From: SAR202 cluster bacterium
GTDB taxonomy: Bacteria; Chloroflexota; Dehalococcoidia; Lucifugimonadales; GCA-2719675
Direction of reading: 5' to 3'
Length of the DNA: 49,918 nt
Assembly: GCA_009392295.1 (NCBI GenBank)
Contig: VFGW01000005.1
Location: forward strand, 1-49,918
Shown in pieces: positions 1 through 8,252 of the stretch. Each line of letters opens with the position of its first letter. Position 1 is the first letter of the stretch. The position numbers and the translations under genes are program-made. The notes beneath the pieces are model-generated. The model made no database searches and was not told where the DNA came from. It was given only the letters and a program-made list of their open reading frames with translations.

Positions 1-9
1 TTTTGAATT

Positions 10-1515
10 TCAGTCTAAAATTTTTTCATAGTCTTCGGTTTGGATTTGCCATCTTTTAATTTTATTTTCCATTAGACTGATTCTAGATTTGCAAGATGGA
101 TCAGAAATTTTGTTGGTTAGTTCATTAGGGTCGTTATTTAAATCAAATAGTTCGGCAGAGTCATTTGGAGAAACAGTTAATTTCCATCGGTCAGAAGAAA
201 CGATACATCTTCTAGGAGTTGAACTTATTCCGTTTTTGTCATCTTGAGTTACGCCGATTGTTTGCTTATTTAAATCTATATTTCCAACACCATTCCATTC
301 GAAAAACACATCATTATCATCTAAATTTTCTTGACCCAATAATACTTTTTTCCTGCTTGATCCTTGTAAATTTTCTGGTATTTTTTGATCAATCAAATCT
401 AATAAAGTAGGTAGCAGGTCTACTAGGCTAATGTTACCTGAAACAAATTTTTGTTCTTTTGATATCCATGGTACTTTGATTAAAAATGGAACTTTTGAAG
501 ATTCTTCATAAAATGATCTTTTCTGCAAGTGTCTATGATCGCCAAGCATGTCGCCATGATCACTTGTGAAAACTACTATGGTATTTTCTGCTTGCCCAGA
601 CTCAGAAAGAGCATCTAAAACCTTACCAACATATTTATCTAATAAAGTAACATTTGCCATATAATTTGCCCGTAATTCTCTCCATCCCATTTCATCAGAC
701 AAATCATAACAACCATCACATGATGTAATTGAATCATTTACATGAACACTCTTATGGACACCATCAATGAATGATTGATTATATCCAGTTTCATCATCTT
801 CTGCTCTTGATGTATTGTAGTGTGAAACATTTTCGGGTTTTTTAGCAAATGCAGGTCCGACAGGAATTTTTTCAGGATCGTATAAACCATTTAATGGTCC
901 AGTAAAAGGTGAATGAGGTTCGTAAAAGTTAGCAAGTAATAAAAACGGTTTTGTATTTTCTTTGATATCTAATATTTCTTTTGATGTAAGCTCCGCAATA
1001 AAGCTAGCTTGAGTAAGTTCCTCTGGTAGATTATTTTGAAAAACTGCAAATACTTGTTGATTTTCTTCAACCTTATTAGTGTCGGGGAAATTAACACCTT
1101 TAGAAATAAGCCATTTATGATAATCCGAAAGGTCTGAATAATCGTTTCCTTCTATTTGGGGGAAATGAGCTGTTGTCATTTTTTCGAAGCCTTGTTGAGG
1201 TTCTGTATGATGCCATTTGCCATGACAAATTTTTTGATAGTCATCAGGTATCAATTCAGTTATTGTTTTTGTACCAGAATCTAAACGAATTCCATTTCCA
1301 ACCGCACCATGAGTGTGTGGGTACAATCCAGTTAAAAGAGAAGCTCTAGAAGGTGCACAAACAGGTTGAGTTACATAAGCGTTCTCAAAAACGAAGGAAT
1401 CTTTTGCCAAATTATTTAGATTTGGAGTTTGTATCCAATCATTACCATAGCAACTTAAAGTATCGAATCGTTGCTGATCACTATTGATAATTAGGATATT
1501 TGGCCTTGTTTCCAA
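10..1515 (-). CDS. Type I sulfatase (choline-sulfatase-like)
   Basis: A 501-residue sulfatase of the alkaline-phosphatase superfamily that should hydrolyse sulfate esters. The N-terminus has the metal-binding start (NILIINSDQQRFD), and residues 53-57 read C-A-P-S-R, the CxPSR signature whose cysteine is converted to formylglycine. A later F-T-S-D-H-G-D segment supplies the second metal-ligand cluster. No signal peptide is seen, so it is probably cytoplasmic. The start is TTG, preceded by AAGG about 9 bases upstream. It stands alone and diverges from the lipoprotein gene at 1683. The family assignment is secure; the substrate cannot be read from the sequence. Confidence 0.93.
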   Translation of the reverse strand: METRPNILIINSDQQRFDTLSCYGNDWIQTPNLNNLAKDSFVFENAYVTQPVCAPSRASLLTGLYPHTHGAVGNGIRLDSGTKTITELIPDDYQKICHGKWHHTEPQQGFEKMTTAHFPQIEGNDYSDLSDYHKWLISKGVNFPDTNKVEENQQVFAVFQNNLPEELTQASFIAELTSKEILDIKENTKPFLLLANFYEPHSPFTGPLNGLYDPEKIPVGPAFAKKPENVSHYNTSRAEDDETGYNQSFIDGVHKSVHVNDSITSCDGCYDLSDEMGWRELRANYMANVTLLDKYVGKVLDALSESGQAENTIVVFTSDHGDMLGDHRHLQKRSFYEESSKVPFLIKVPWISKEQKFVSGNISLVDLLPTLLDLIDQKIPENLQGSSRKKVLLGQENLDDNDVFFEWNGVGNIDLNKQTIGVTQDDKNGISSTPRRCIVSSDRWKLTVSPNDSAELFDLNNDPNELTNKISDPSCKSRISLMENKIKRWQIQTEDYEKILD

Positions 1516-1682
1516 TTTCGTAACCTTGATATAGAAAATATTGATAATTTCACATATTTAATAATATAGTTGAATTTTAATCAAGCATGTGTCATTTCCA
1601 TAATGGTTTGTTTGATGTTGCTTCTTATTAAATCAAGTGTATAATTTGCAATTATTTAGAATAATAAAAATGAGGGGGGATT

Positions 1683-2153
1683 ATGAAATCTTTTCTTATA
1701 TTAAATGTTTTAATTGTTTTGATTGTTTTTTCTTTTAGTTGTGCACAAGGCCCGTCTGGTCCTAAATTTGGAACTGGCACATTAAAACAACCTGTGTATA
1801 ACCTCAATACTATACCGTCAAATCCTAATTCTGATACAGGTACAACTGGAAGAGTAGATAGATTTGTTGATTTACCTTTATTGTTATGGCCATCTTTTGA
1901 ATATAGGAGGATTGTTAGGGTTGTGCAAAAAGATAAAGTGGAACATTGTTTGATTACTGAATCTGAAGGTACTCAATTACAGATTGGTACAAAAGTTGAA
2001 ATTATTGATGAGGCTAGATGTTTTTACGTACGTTTAAATTCTAAAGACGGTTTTCCTAGATCATATACGGCTACATTAGCGCAAATAAGAGTGATAGAAA
2101 CAGGCGAAGAAGGGTGGACATGGTCTAAGGCTATTGAGTTTGATAAAGAGTAA
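1683..2153 (+). CDS. Small lipoprotein, GWTW family (copy 1)
   Basis: A 156-residue protein with a lipoprotein signal: Lys near the start, a hydrophobic stretch and a lipobox ending F-S-C at about residue 20. The mature part is low-complexity for about 30 residues and then follows a pattern shared with six other genes in this window: L-P-L-x-L-W, a Cys, G-x-K-V-E-I-I-x-E-A-x-C, and a C-terminal T-G-E-x-G-W-T-W. The two conserved cysteines could form a disulfide outside the membrane. The C-terminal half resembles a small beta-barrel (SH3-like), which is inference. A G-rich ribosome site lies just upstream, and a TATAAT box at 1640-1645 is a likely promoter. Function unknown. Confidence 0.85.
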   Translation: MKSFLILNVLIVLIVFSFSCAQGPSGPKFGTGTLKQPVYNLNTIPSNPNSDTGTTGRVDRFVDLPLLLWPSFEYRRIVRVVQKDKVEHCLITESEGTQLQIGTKVEIIDEARCFYVRLNSKDGFPRSYTATLAQIRVIETGEEGWTWSKAIEFDKE

Positions 2154-2203
2154 ATTCTGTTTCGTTTTCAATTTAGCAACTTTCATCTAATTTTTGATGC
2201 ATG

Positions 2204-2209
2204 TATAAT
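2204..2209 (+). promoter_or_regulatory. -10 box placing a leaderless start at 2218
   Basis: A TATAAT box preceded directly by TG ends eight bases before the ATG at 2218. That puts the expected transcription start within a few bases of the initiation codon. No Shine-Dalgarno sequence fits between them. I infer a leaderless or nearly leaderless mRNA; no clear -35 box is visible. Confidence 0.4.
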
Positions 2210-2217
2210 TTGCGATT

Positions 2218-2649
2218 ATGAAATGTCCCAAATGTGATTTAGAAGTTAAAAAAAATTTTTGCGCGAAATGTGGCCATCAAGTATCTTCTGATTATCAATC
2301 AAAATCGATAGCTAAGTTTCTTATTATTTTAGGAATGACGGTATTAGGGCTATTTGGACTATTAATTAGCGCGGGTATTGTGTCAGCTACTTACCAGAGT
2401 TTTGGTGATGGTTTGGCTGAGTTGTTTGGATTCATTTTTCTAGGGCCCTACATTGCAGGTATCGTCTTATTGACTAGACAGATTCTTAAAGATTTGGATC
2501 AACCAGATAAAAAATCTAGTGATTCCTATTGCATGCAATGTGGAGTTAAATTTATAGATGAAGAAGATTTACAGTTTTGTACTAATTGTGGAAGTAAGAA
2601 GAATCCAGATGTAAAAGAAGATGAACGAGAAGATTTCTTTACATTATAA
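2218..2649 (+). CDS. Membrane protein flanked by two zinc ribbons
   Basis: A 143-residue protein of unknown function. The first 20 residues form a zinc ribbon (CPKC then CAKCG). Two hydrophobic segments at about residues 33-55 and 68-86 should span the membrane. A second zinc ribbon follows near the C-terminus (CMQCG then CTNCG). Both ribbons would face the same side, presumably the cytoplasm. There is no ribosome-binding site; the promoter box at 2204 suggests a leaderless transcript. The gene sits between a lipoprotein and a small unknown protein, with no clear operon partner. Confidence 0.75.
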   Translation: MKCPKCDLEVKKNFCAKCGHQVSSDYQSKSIAKFLIILGMTVLGLFGLLISAGIVSATYQSFGDGLAELFGFIFLGPYIAGIVLLTRQILKDLDQPDKKSSDSYCMQCGVKFIDEEDLQFCTNCGSKKNPDVKEDEREDFFTL

Positions 2650-2686
2650 TGTTGATAATTTCAATTTCTATAAAAGGAGAATTTAA

Positions 2687-2959
2687 ATGAACATTTGTGT
2701 TGTGTCAACTTTTGAAGGTGAGGTAGAAGAATATATGTCAATGATTGCAGAATTTGATGAACAAATAAGGTCAGCTGTTTCAGATTTTGATATTGGGGTG
2801 GTAAAGACAGATAAACCAGGAATTAGTAAAGTCATTGCAATGATAAATGTTGTTCACGAAGAACTATTTGATGAAATTATGTCGTCACCTAAGATGATTG
2901 AATGGGATAAAGCTCATAATAATACTGATATTATTTACTCGCTTGAACGAATCAATTAA
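2687..2959 (+). CDS. Small hypothetical protein
   Basis: A 90-residue soluble protein with a good ribosome site (AAAAGGAG) upstream. Its alternation of short hydrophobic strands and acidic helices is reminiscent of small dimeric alpha/beta-barrel (ABM-like) proteins, but I do not recognise a family motif. No signal peptide or membrane segment. It lies 37 bases downstream of the zinc-ribbon membrane gene and could be co-transcribed with it. Confidence 0.6.
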   Translation: MNICVVSTFEGEVEEYMSMIAEFDEQIRSAVSDFDIGVVKTDKPGISKVIAMINVVHEELFDEIMSSPKMIEWDKAHNNTDIIYSLERIN

Positions 2960-3076
2960 TTTTTATTAAGAATGAGAATTTTAATGGAACAGGTCTGGAG
3001 ATATCAGATGTGACTGATTTTTTATTGTTTAGTAAGGATATTTTAGCTTTCTGTAATTGTTATTGACCTCCTGATT

Positions 3077-3082
3077 TATAAT
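3077..3082 (+). promoter_or_regulatory. -10 box placing a leaderless start at 3089
   Basis: TATAAT ends six bases before the ATG at 3089, so transcription would begin at or next to the A of the start codon. No Shine-Dalgarno sequence is present. With the box at 2204 this is the second apparently leaderless gene here that starts with a CxxC zinc ribbon. Confidence 0.4.
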
Positions 3083-3088
3083 TTAATC

Positions 3089-3991
3089 ATGATATGTTCA
3101 GAATGTAGTAAAGAAAACTTACTGAAGGTAGAGTTATGTAGCTACTGCCAAGCTAAAATACAATTGAGGGAAACACGAATATTATCTGATCTGACTTCTC
3201 AGGAAATTGTAGAAATAATTGAATCCGACTTACGTGGAGCTTATCCTCCGCAAGGTATGTCTCTTGCAAAATCTGATGGCCCAGATGCTATATGGAGAGT
3301 AACTGGTGTTTTAGATAAGTATTTTAACAACGTCACCTGTGTGAACTGGGATCCTGAAGAAACATCAATTCGTGTAAAGAAATTGATTGAAGAATTCAAT
3401 ACCTACGGCGTTGATTATACATGGTGGATTTCTCCTACCAGCTCTCTTGTTGATCTTCCAAAGCTTCTTGAAAAACATGGAATGTTTTACCAGGAAGATT
3501 TTCCTGGAATGGCGGTTGATTTACTCAATTTGAAGTATGAATATGCGCAAGTTACAGATTTAAAAGGATTTAAAATATTTAGAGTTGATAACAAAGTGCA
3601 ATTAAATGATTTTGTTAATGCTTATATTATCGCTACAAATTCCAACCCGAAAATGCAATCTGGTCTTGTTAGTCTTTTTACTAAGTCTGGGTACAAAAAA
3701 AATAATGATTGGAGCTTATATTCTGCAACACTTAATGGTAAAACTGTATCTACTACAGCTCTTTTTACTGGAGCTGGTGTAGCTGGAATTTATTTGGTAT
3801 CAACAATACCTTCAGCTCGTCGTAGAAATATTGCTACTAAAATAGTTGTTCATGCGCTTAAGCAGGCACGAGATCATGGATATACTATTGGTACTCTACA
3901 AGCGTCTGAGGAAGGTTTAGGTTTGTATTTAAAACTTGGTTTTAGGAAATATTGTAGTTTTCCGTTGTATACGAAGTATCATATTTCTTAA
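3089..3991 (+). CDS. GNAT acetyltransferase with N-terminal zinc ribbon
   Basis: A 300-residue protein. Residues 3-22 form a CxxC...CxxC zinc-ribbon-like segment, followed by a domain of about 130 residues I cannot name. The C-terminal half is a GNAT domain: a beta-strand (GIYLVSTIPSARRRNIATKI) carries the R-R-x-x-I-A acetyl-CoA pyrophosphate-binding pattern, and a closing G-L-Y-L-K-L-G-F-R motif follows. It should transfer an acyl group from acyl-CoA to an unknown amine. It appears to be translated from a leaderless mRNA. Confidence 0.8.
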   Translation: MICSECSKENLLKVELCSYCQAKIQLRETRILSDLTSQEIVEIIESDLRGAYPPQGMSLAKSDGPDAIWRVTGVLDKYFNNVTCVNWDPEETSIRVKKLIEEFNTYGVDYTWWISPTSSLVDLPKLLEKHGMFYQEDFPGMAVDLLNLKYEYAQVTDLKGFKIFRVDNKVQLNDFVNAYIIATNSNPKMQSGLVSLFTKSGYKKNNDWSLYSATLNGKTVSTTALFTGAGVAGIYLVSTIPSARRRNIATKIVVHALKQARDHGYTIGTLQASEEGLGLYLKLGFRKYCSFPLYTKYHIS

Positions 3992-4335
3992 ATTTGAAAT
4001 ATTAGATTTGTAGTATAATAATTTCGATTGATTAAGGCACGTTTTTTTTTGAAAAAAAATTGTTTTTGTAAATAAGGTTTTAAATTATGAAACTAACAGA
4101 CCCAGAGAAGATAATTTTATTATTTATTTTTGGATGTTCTTTGCTTTATTCTTTTATTTTTTTTCTGAGTGGTTAAGATATAGTTATTCCAAGAGGTTTT
4201 ACTTAAATCTTTGTTGTAAAATTTTATTGTGCTCTCAAATATAATGGTTTATCAATCAAGTACTATCTTAATTATGTTGCACCAAATCAACCAAAAGAGT
4301 ATCTTTGAAATACGATTTAAAAGGTATATATTTTT
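3992..4335 (+). other. Intergenic stretch, one possible small ORF
   Basis: AT-rich spacer of 344 bases between the GNAT gene and the second lipoprotein. It contains long homopolymer T and A runs around 4042-4068 and the possible 29-codon membrane ORF at 4087. I see no RNA gene, repeat or convincing terminator. Confidence 0.5.
4087..4176 (+). CDS. Possible small membrane peptide (29 aa)
   Basis: ATG-started 29-codon ORF with an AAGG-type ribosome site ten bases upstream. The peptide has a short polar N-terminus and one hydrophobic stretch of about 20 residues, enough for a single transmembrane helix. Such peptides occur by chance in AT-rich DNA, so this is a weak call without comparative support. 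Confidence 0.25.
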   Translation: MKLTDPEKIILLFIFGCSLLYSFIFFLSG

Positions 4336-4803
4336 ATGAAGTTTTCTGTATTAATTCTTTTAATTATAAATTTATTATTTATTTTTGGGTGTGGCAATAC
4401 TACATCTACGCAAACTGGTTATTTAAAACAACCAACTGCAAATATTGACCCGAATGCTTCAGATAAATATACTGGCGGTAACCAGACAGATAAACAAAGA
4501 GCTATCAAGTCAGATTTGCCTTTAGAGTTGTGGGACTCATTTGAGTATCGAAAAATGGCAGGCATGTCAAATTCAGGATGGAATAACACCAAAATTGAAT
4601 TCTGTGTTTTTGAAGGCTCTGGTTCTAAATTATCTATTGGAGAAAAAGTAGAAATCATTGAAGAAGCTAGATGTTTAAATTCATATTATTCAGCAGATGA
4701 TGAGAGTCCTAATAGAAAATATCCTGTAGGAATCGTGAAAATTCGAGTATTATCTACGGGTGAAATAGGTTGGACTTGGACAAGTTCTGTGAATTTTGAC
4801 TAG
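4336..4803 (+). CDS. Small lipoprotein, GWTW family (copy 2)
   Basis: A 155-residue paralogue of the lipoprotein at 1683. It has a Lys-started hydrophobic signal with lipobox cysteine at residue 19 (F-I-F-G-C), a polar linker, then L-P-L-E-L-W-x-S-F-E-Y-R, a Cys, G-E-K-V-E-I-I-E-E-A-R-C and the C-terminal T-G-E-I-G-W-T-W. Together with copies 1 and 6 it forms the subgroup with an F-E-Y-R stretch. It lies 14 bases before the nitrilase gene, which may be co-transcribed. Function unknown. Confidence 0.85.
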   Translation: MKFSVLILLIINLLFIFGCGNTTSTQTGYLKQPTANIDPNASDKYTGGNQTDKQRAIKSDLPLELWDSFEYRKMAGMSNSGWNNTKIEFCVFEGSGSKLSIGEKVEIIEEARCLNSYYSADDESPNRKYPVGIVKIRVLSTGEIGWTWTSSVNFD

Positions 4804-4817
4804 AAATTTAATATAAA

Positions 4818-5810
4818 ATGGAAAAATATCCTATATCAAAAGTTTGTTTGGCACATGTATCTTCAGAATTTTTTGACGTTTGTAAAACTGTTGATAAAAT
4901 TGTTTCGTTGATTCAAGAAGCTTCAAAAAATGGAGCAAATATTGTGGTTTTTCCAGAAGCATTTTTACCTGGTTTTCCTGTTTGGGCTGCACTCAAACCA
5001 CCTACTCAAAATAATCATTTTTTTAAAACTTTGGCCCAGAACTCTATTTATTTAGATGGTCCTGAAATTTCTCAATTATGTAAAGTTGCTTCTGAATTTC
5101 AAATAATGGTTTCATTAGGGTTTAATGAGTTAAGTAAACAAAGTCTTGGATGCATATGGAATAGCAATATTATTATAAGTGATAAAGGCGAGATATTGTC
5201 ACATCATCGTAAGATTGCTCCAACATTTTTTGAGAAATTAGTTTGGGCACCTGGAGATGGAGCAGGCTTACAAGTTCATGAAACTTCAATTGGGAAATTA
5301 GGCGTTTTAATTTGTGGTGAAAATACAAATCCATTAGCTAGGTATTCATTACTAGCTCAAGGTGAACAAATTCATATTTCTACGTATCCTCCTGTTTGGC
5401 CAACTCATTATCCACTTTCTGATGATAATTATGATCTTAGGTCAGCTATTGAAATTCGTGCAAAAGCTCATTCTTTTGAAGGGAAATTATTTAATTTGGT
5501 TTGTGCAGGATTTCTTGATCAAAACTCTGTAGAAATTCTTTCGAATCAAGATTCTGAAATTGCAGAATATTTAGAAAAAATTCCAAACGGAATTTCTATG
5601 ATTACAGGACCTAATGGTGAAACTGTTAGTGATGTTTTACAAGATCATGAAGGTTTGTTGTATGGTGAAATAGATATTTCAGAATGTGTTATTCCGAAAC
5701 AATATCATGATGTAGTAGGAGGATATCAACGATTTGATATTTTTAATTTGACAGTAAATAAAACTTCTCAAAACCCGATAAAATTTAACGAAAATTTTGA
5801 TCAAAGATAA
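4818..5810 (+). CDS. Nitrilase-family carbon-nitrogen hydrolase
   Basis: A 330-residue enzyme of the nitrilase branch of the carbon-nitrogen hydrolase superfamily, expected to hydrolyse a nitrile or amide. All three catalytic residues are visible: Glu47 in VVFPEAFLPGFP, Lys132 in HHRKIAPTF, and Cys166 in LICGENTNPLARYS. The C-G-E-N-T-N-P-L-A-R-Y context is characteristic of true nitrilases. No signal peptide, so cytoplasmic. It heads a run of unknown genes (5838, 6582) that may belong to the same pathway. The substrate is not readable. Confidence 0.92.
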   Translation: MEKYPISKVCLAHVSSEFFDVCKTVDKIVSLIQEASKNGANIVVFPEAFLPGFPVWAALKPPTQNNHFFKTLAQNSIYLDGPEISQLCKVASEFQIMVSLGFNELSKQSLGCIWNSNIIISDKGEILSHHRKIAPTFFEKLVWAPGDGAGLQVHETSIGKLGVLICGENTNPLARYSLLAQGEQIHISTYPPVWPTHYPLSDDNYDLRSAIEIRAKAHSFEGKLFNLVCAGFLDQNSVEILSNQDSEIAEYLEKIPNGISMITGPNGETVSDVLQDHEGLLYGEIDISECVIPKQYHDVVGGYQRFDIFNLTVNKTSQNPIKFNENFDQR

Positions 5811-5837
5811 TTAAAATAAAATTCAAAAGGTGAAAAA

Positions 5838-6548
5838 ATGTCTGAAAAAAACAAGGTGTATATTGAGGGTTTTGATGATGGTTCTGGTGGCTGGGAAGAA
5901 TATCCTAATCCTTTATTAATAAAGGATAGTTGTGCAATCACAAAAAGTCCTTGGTGGGTAGATTCTAATCATGCACCACCTGGGGGTGGATATTTACATT
6001 TGTTATATTGTTTATATACATCACAGGAAAGTCAGAGTATAAGAGATGATGAGAATTTCCTGCATAAACCTCTTGGATTAAGAAATAAATTTTTAGAAGG
6101 TGATTTCCCAAGCGATTGGACGAATGTTTCTATTACAGTTCGGATCAAAGGTGATATGAAAATGAAAGGTGCAGAGTTAGTTTTGTTGGCTCAATCTAAA
6201 GTAGGCACACACTGCCAAAATCATGTGTTAACTGGGCAACCTATAAAAGTGACTAAAGAATGGACTCAACAAACCATTACCCTAGTACCGGATCAAACTC
6301 ATTGGACAAGTTTGGGATCAAGGCATGACAGGGTAAATTTTTATGGTAATGGAAATATTTCAGATGTATTAAAAGATTTAAATGTTGATATTATTTTTGT
6401 ATTGCATCCATTATTAATTGTTCCGAAAGAAAAATCAGATTTAGAGCAAGTACACTCATTACGTGCAGGCTCAGATTATGAGGTTGACGAAAGTTATTTG
6501 CCTGAAGGGCATGTAATGTTAGATGAAATTAAGATAGAATTCCCTTAA
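5838..6548 (+). CDS. Hypothetical protein, possible ligand-binding beta-sandwich
   Basis: A 236-residue soluble protein with no signal peptide. It is rich in Trp, Gly and aromatic residues, with a conserved-looking P-W-W-V-D-S-N-H-A-P-P-G-G-G-Y-L-H segment at about residues 38-55. The alternating-strand composition suggests a carbohydrate-binding-module-like jelly roll, but I recognise no family. The ribosome site AAAAGGTG precedes the ATG. It lies 27 bases after the nitrilase and 33 before the next gene, so it is probably co-transcribed. Confidence 0.7.
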   Translation: MSEKNKVYIEGFDDGSGGWEEYPNPLLIKDSCAITKSPWWVDSNHAPPGGGYLHLLYCLYTSQESQSIRDDENFLHKPLGLRNKFLEGDFPSDWTNVSITVRIKGDMKMKGAELVLLAQSKVGTHCQNHVLTGQPIKVTKEWTQQTITLVPDQTHWTSLGSRHDRVNFYGNGNISDVLKDLNVDIIFVLHPLLIVPKEKSDLEQVHSLRAGSDYEVDESYLPEGHVMLDEIKIEFP

Positions 6549-6581
6549 TTTGGGCTTCAATTAATTTTTTAATAGGGAGAA

Positions 6582-6911
6582 ATGAAAATGTATGTTATAA
6601 GAAGAACTTACAAAGTAAAACCAGGTCAAGCTAGGAATGCAGCATTGTTGCTTAGGCAAGTTGCAGATATATATTCTCAGGCAGGTCAAAGATCTCAAAG
6701 TCTTATTTACTATAATGGAGGCTCTTTGCCTTGCCCAAATGAAGAATTAAATAGGGTATATATGCAATGGTCTACTGATATAATTGATTCTCCATATCGA
6801 GAGGGGAATCAATTTCCAGATACAGGTGATTCATATAAAGAATTTCGGGATTTATTAGATGATTCTGATGGCCCTACTAGTTGGATTGAATTTTGGGAAG
6901 AAGTTAAGTAA
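6582..6911 (+). CDS. Hypothetical protein, possible dimeric alpha/beta barrel
   Basis: A 109-residue soluble protein with a clear ribosome site (AGGGAG). It starts with a beta-strand and basic residues (Y-V-I-R-R-T-Y-K-V-K-P-G) followed by a helix (A-R-N-A-A-L-L-L-R-Q-V-A-D-I-Y), then a second strand. This order resembles NIPSNAP/ABM-type dimeric barrels. It follows the nitrilase and the 5838 gene and likely shares their transcript. No catalytic residues can be named. Confidence 0.65.
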   Translation: MKMYVIRRTYKVKPGQARNAALLLRQVADIYSQAGQRSQSLIYYNGGSLPCPNEELNRVYMQWSTDIIDSPYREGNQFPDTGDSYKEFRDLLDDSDGPTSWIEFWEEVK

Positions 6912-7009
6912 TGATTTAGATTGTATTGACCAAAATGGAAATGTGGGGACTGGTGTTCGAGGCTGAGTAGGTTTTGAATTAAATTGCGATTGGATTAATT
7001 CTCATAAAA

Positions 7010-8215
7010 TTGGACAAGAAATTTTTATTGAAAAATAAGGTTAATTTTTATTGGATTTTTGGTGTGTTTTTGGCTTTTATAGTGTATGGGTTATTAGACC
7101 AGCGAATTAGTGAAAATGCACAAAAAATTACAATAGATAATTCTGTGGAAATTGAAGTTGTTTTTCCAAATGTAATATCAGAACGCATGGTATATTTAAC
7201 TCATTCAGGAGACAATTCGAAGAAATTATTTCTTGTTTCTCAGAAAGGTAAAATATTAGCTTTTGATGGGGCTGATAAATATGATGAAGCAGAATTGTTT
7301 TTAGATATTAGCCACAAAACTACTACTTCAGGAAATGAAGAAGGTTTATTAGGGTTAGCTTTTGATCCTGATTATTCAGTAAATCAACGATTTTTTGTTT
7401 ATTATTCAGCAGCAAATCCTAGAAGATCTGTTCTTTCGATGTTTACAACTCAAGATAGTAATAAAAATAAAGCAGATATAGATAGTGAAATTGTAATTTT
7501 GGAAATTCCACAACCGTATAAAAATCATAATGGGGGATCAATAGCTTTCGGGCCTGATGGAAACTTATATATTGGTGTAGGTGATGGAGGATCTGCTGGT
7601 GATCCTAGAAATTTTGCTCAAAATAAAAATTCTTTTTTGGGTAAAATATTAAGAATTAATGTTGCGGATGTCTCAAAATCAATTCCTTATAAGATACCTG
7701 CAGATAATCCTTTCGTTAATGATAGTGATGCCAAGAGAGAAATTTGGGCCTTTGGATTAAGAAATCCTTGGAGATTCAGTTTTGATTCTGCAAATGGCGA
7801 TTTATGGGCAGGAGATGTTGGCCAGTCTGATTATGAGGAAATTAACTTGATAAACAGAGGTGGTAATTATGGTTGGAATGTTATGGAAGGTACATATTGT
7901 TACAAACCTAAACAATCTTGTGATCAATCAAATTTAGAAAATCCTGTATTTGAATATTCTTCTAGGGGAAATACAAATTGCTCAATCATCGGTGGATATG
8001 TATACAGAGGATCTAAAGTACCAGATATTAAAGGGAAATATATTTTTGGAGATTATTGTTCAGGTAAGATTTGGTCATTAGACCCCCAAAGCTCTGAGGA
8101 TGTAAAACTTTTAATTGATTCCTCATTAAAAATCACATCATTTGGACAAGGTTATGATGGTGAAATTTATATAATATCGATGAAAAATAAAATTCATAGA
8201 TTTAAATTTGATTAA
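7010..8215 (+). CDS. PQQ-dependent sugar dehydrogenase (GSDH family), membrane-anchored
   Basis: A 401-residue protein of the glucose/sorbosone dehydrogenase family, a six-bladed beta-propeller that oxidises sugars or related alcohols with PQQ. One hydrophobic segment at about residues 10-28 should anchor or export it, putting the propeller outside the cytoplasm. Family motifs are clear: H-N-G-G-S-I-A-F-G-P-D-G-N-L-Y-I-G-V-G-D-G-G, then W-A-F-G-L-R-N-P-W-R, then G-D-V-G-Q-S-D-Y-E-E-I-N, then G-G-N-Y-G-W-N. Several cysteines in the last third resemble the HHIP-like branch. The start is TTG. The electron acceptor and substrate are unknown. Confidence 0.9.
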   Translation: MDKKFLLKNKVNFYWIFGVFLAFIVYGLLDQRISENAQKITIDNSVEIEVVFPNVISERMVYLTHSGDNSKKLFLVSQKGKILAFDGADKYDEAELFLDISHKTTTSGNEEGLLGLAFDPDYSVNQRFFVYYSAANPRRSVLSMFTTQDSNKNKADIDSEIVILEIPQPYKNHNGGSIAFGPDGNLYIGVGDGGSAGDPRNFAQNKNSFLGKILRINVADVSKSIPYKIPADNPFVNDSDAKREIWAFGLRNPWRFSFDSANGDLWAGDVGQSDYEEINLINRGGNYGWNVMEGTYCYKPKQSCDQSNLENPVFEYSSRGNTNCSIIGGYVYRGSKVPDIKGKYIFGDYCSGKIWSLDPQSSEDVKLLIDSSLKITSFGQGYDGEIYIISMKNKIHRFKFD

Positions 8216-8252
8216 CTATTTCTTGATTATCAGGAAGAAATCGAGGCTTTAG

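Noticed and set aside
6935-6980. G-rich stretch with GTTCGAGG that recalls a tRNA T-arm
   Set aside because: No matching acceptor, D or anticodon stems can be formed around it.
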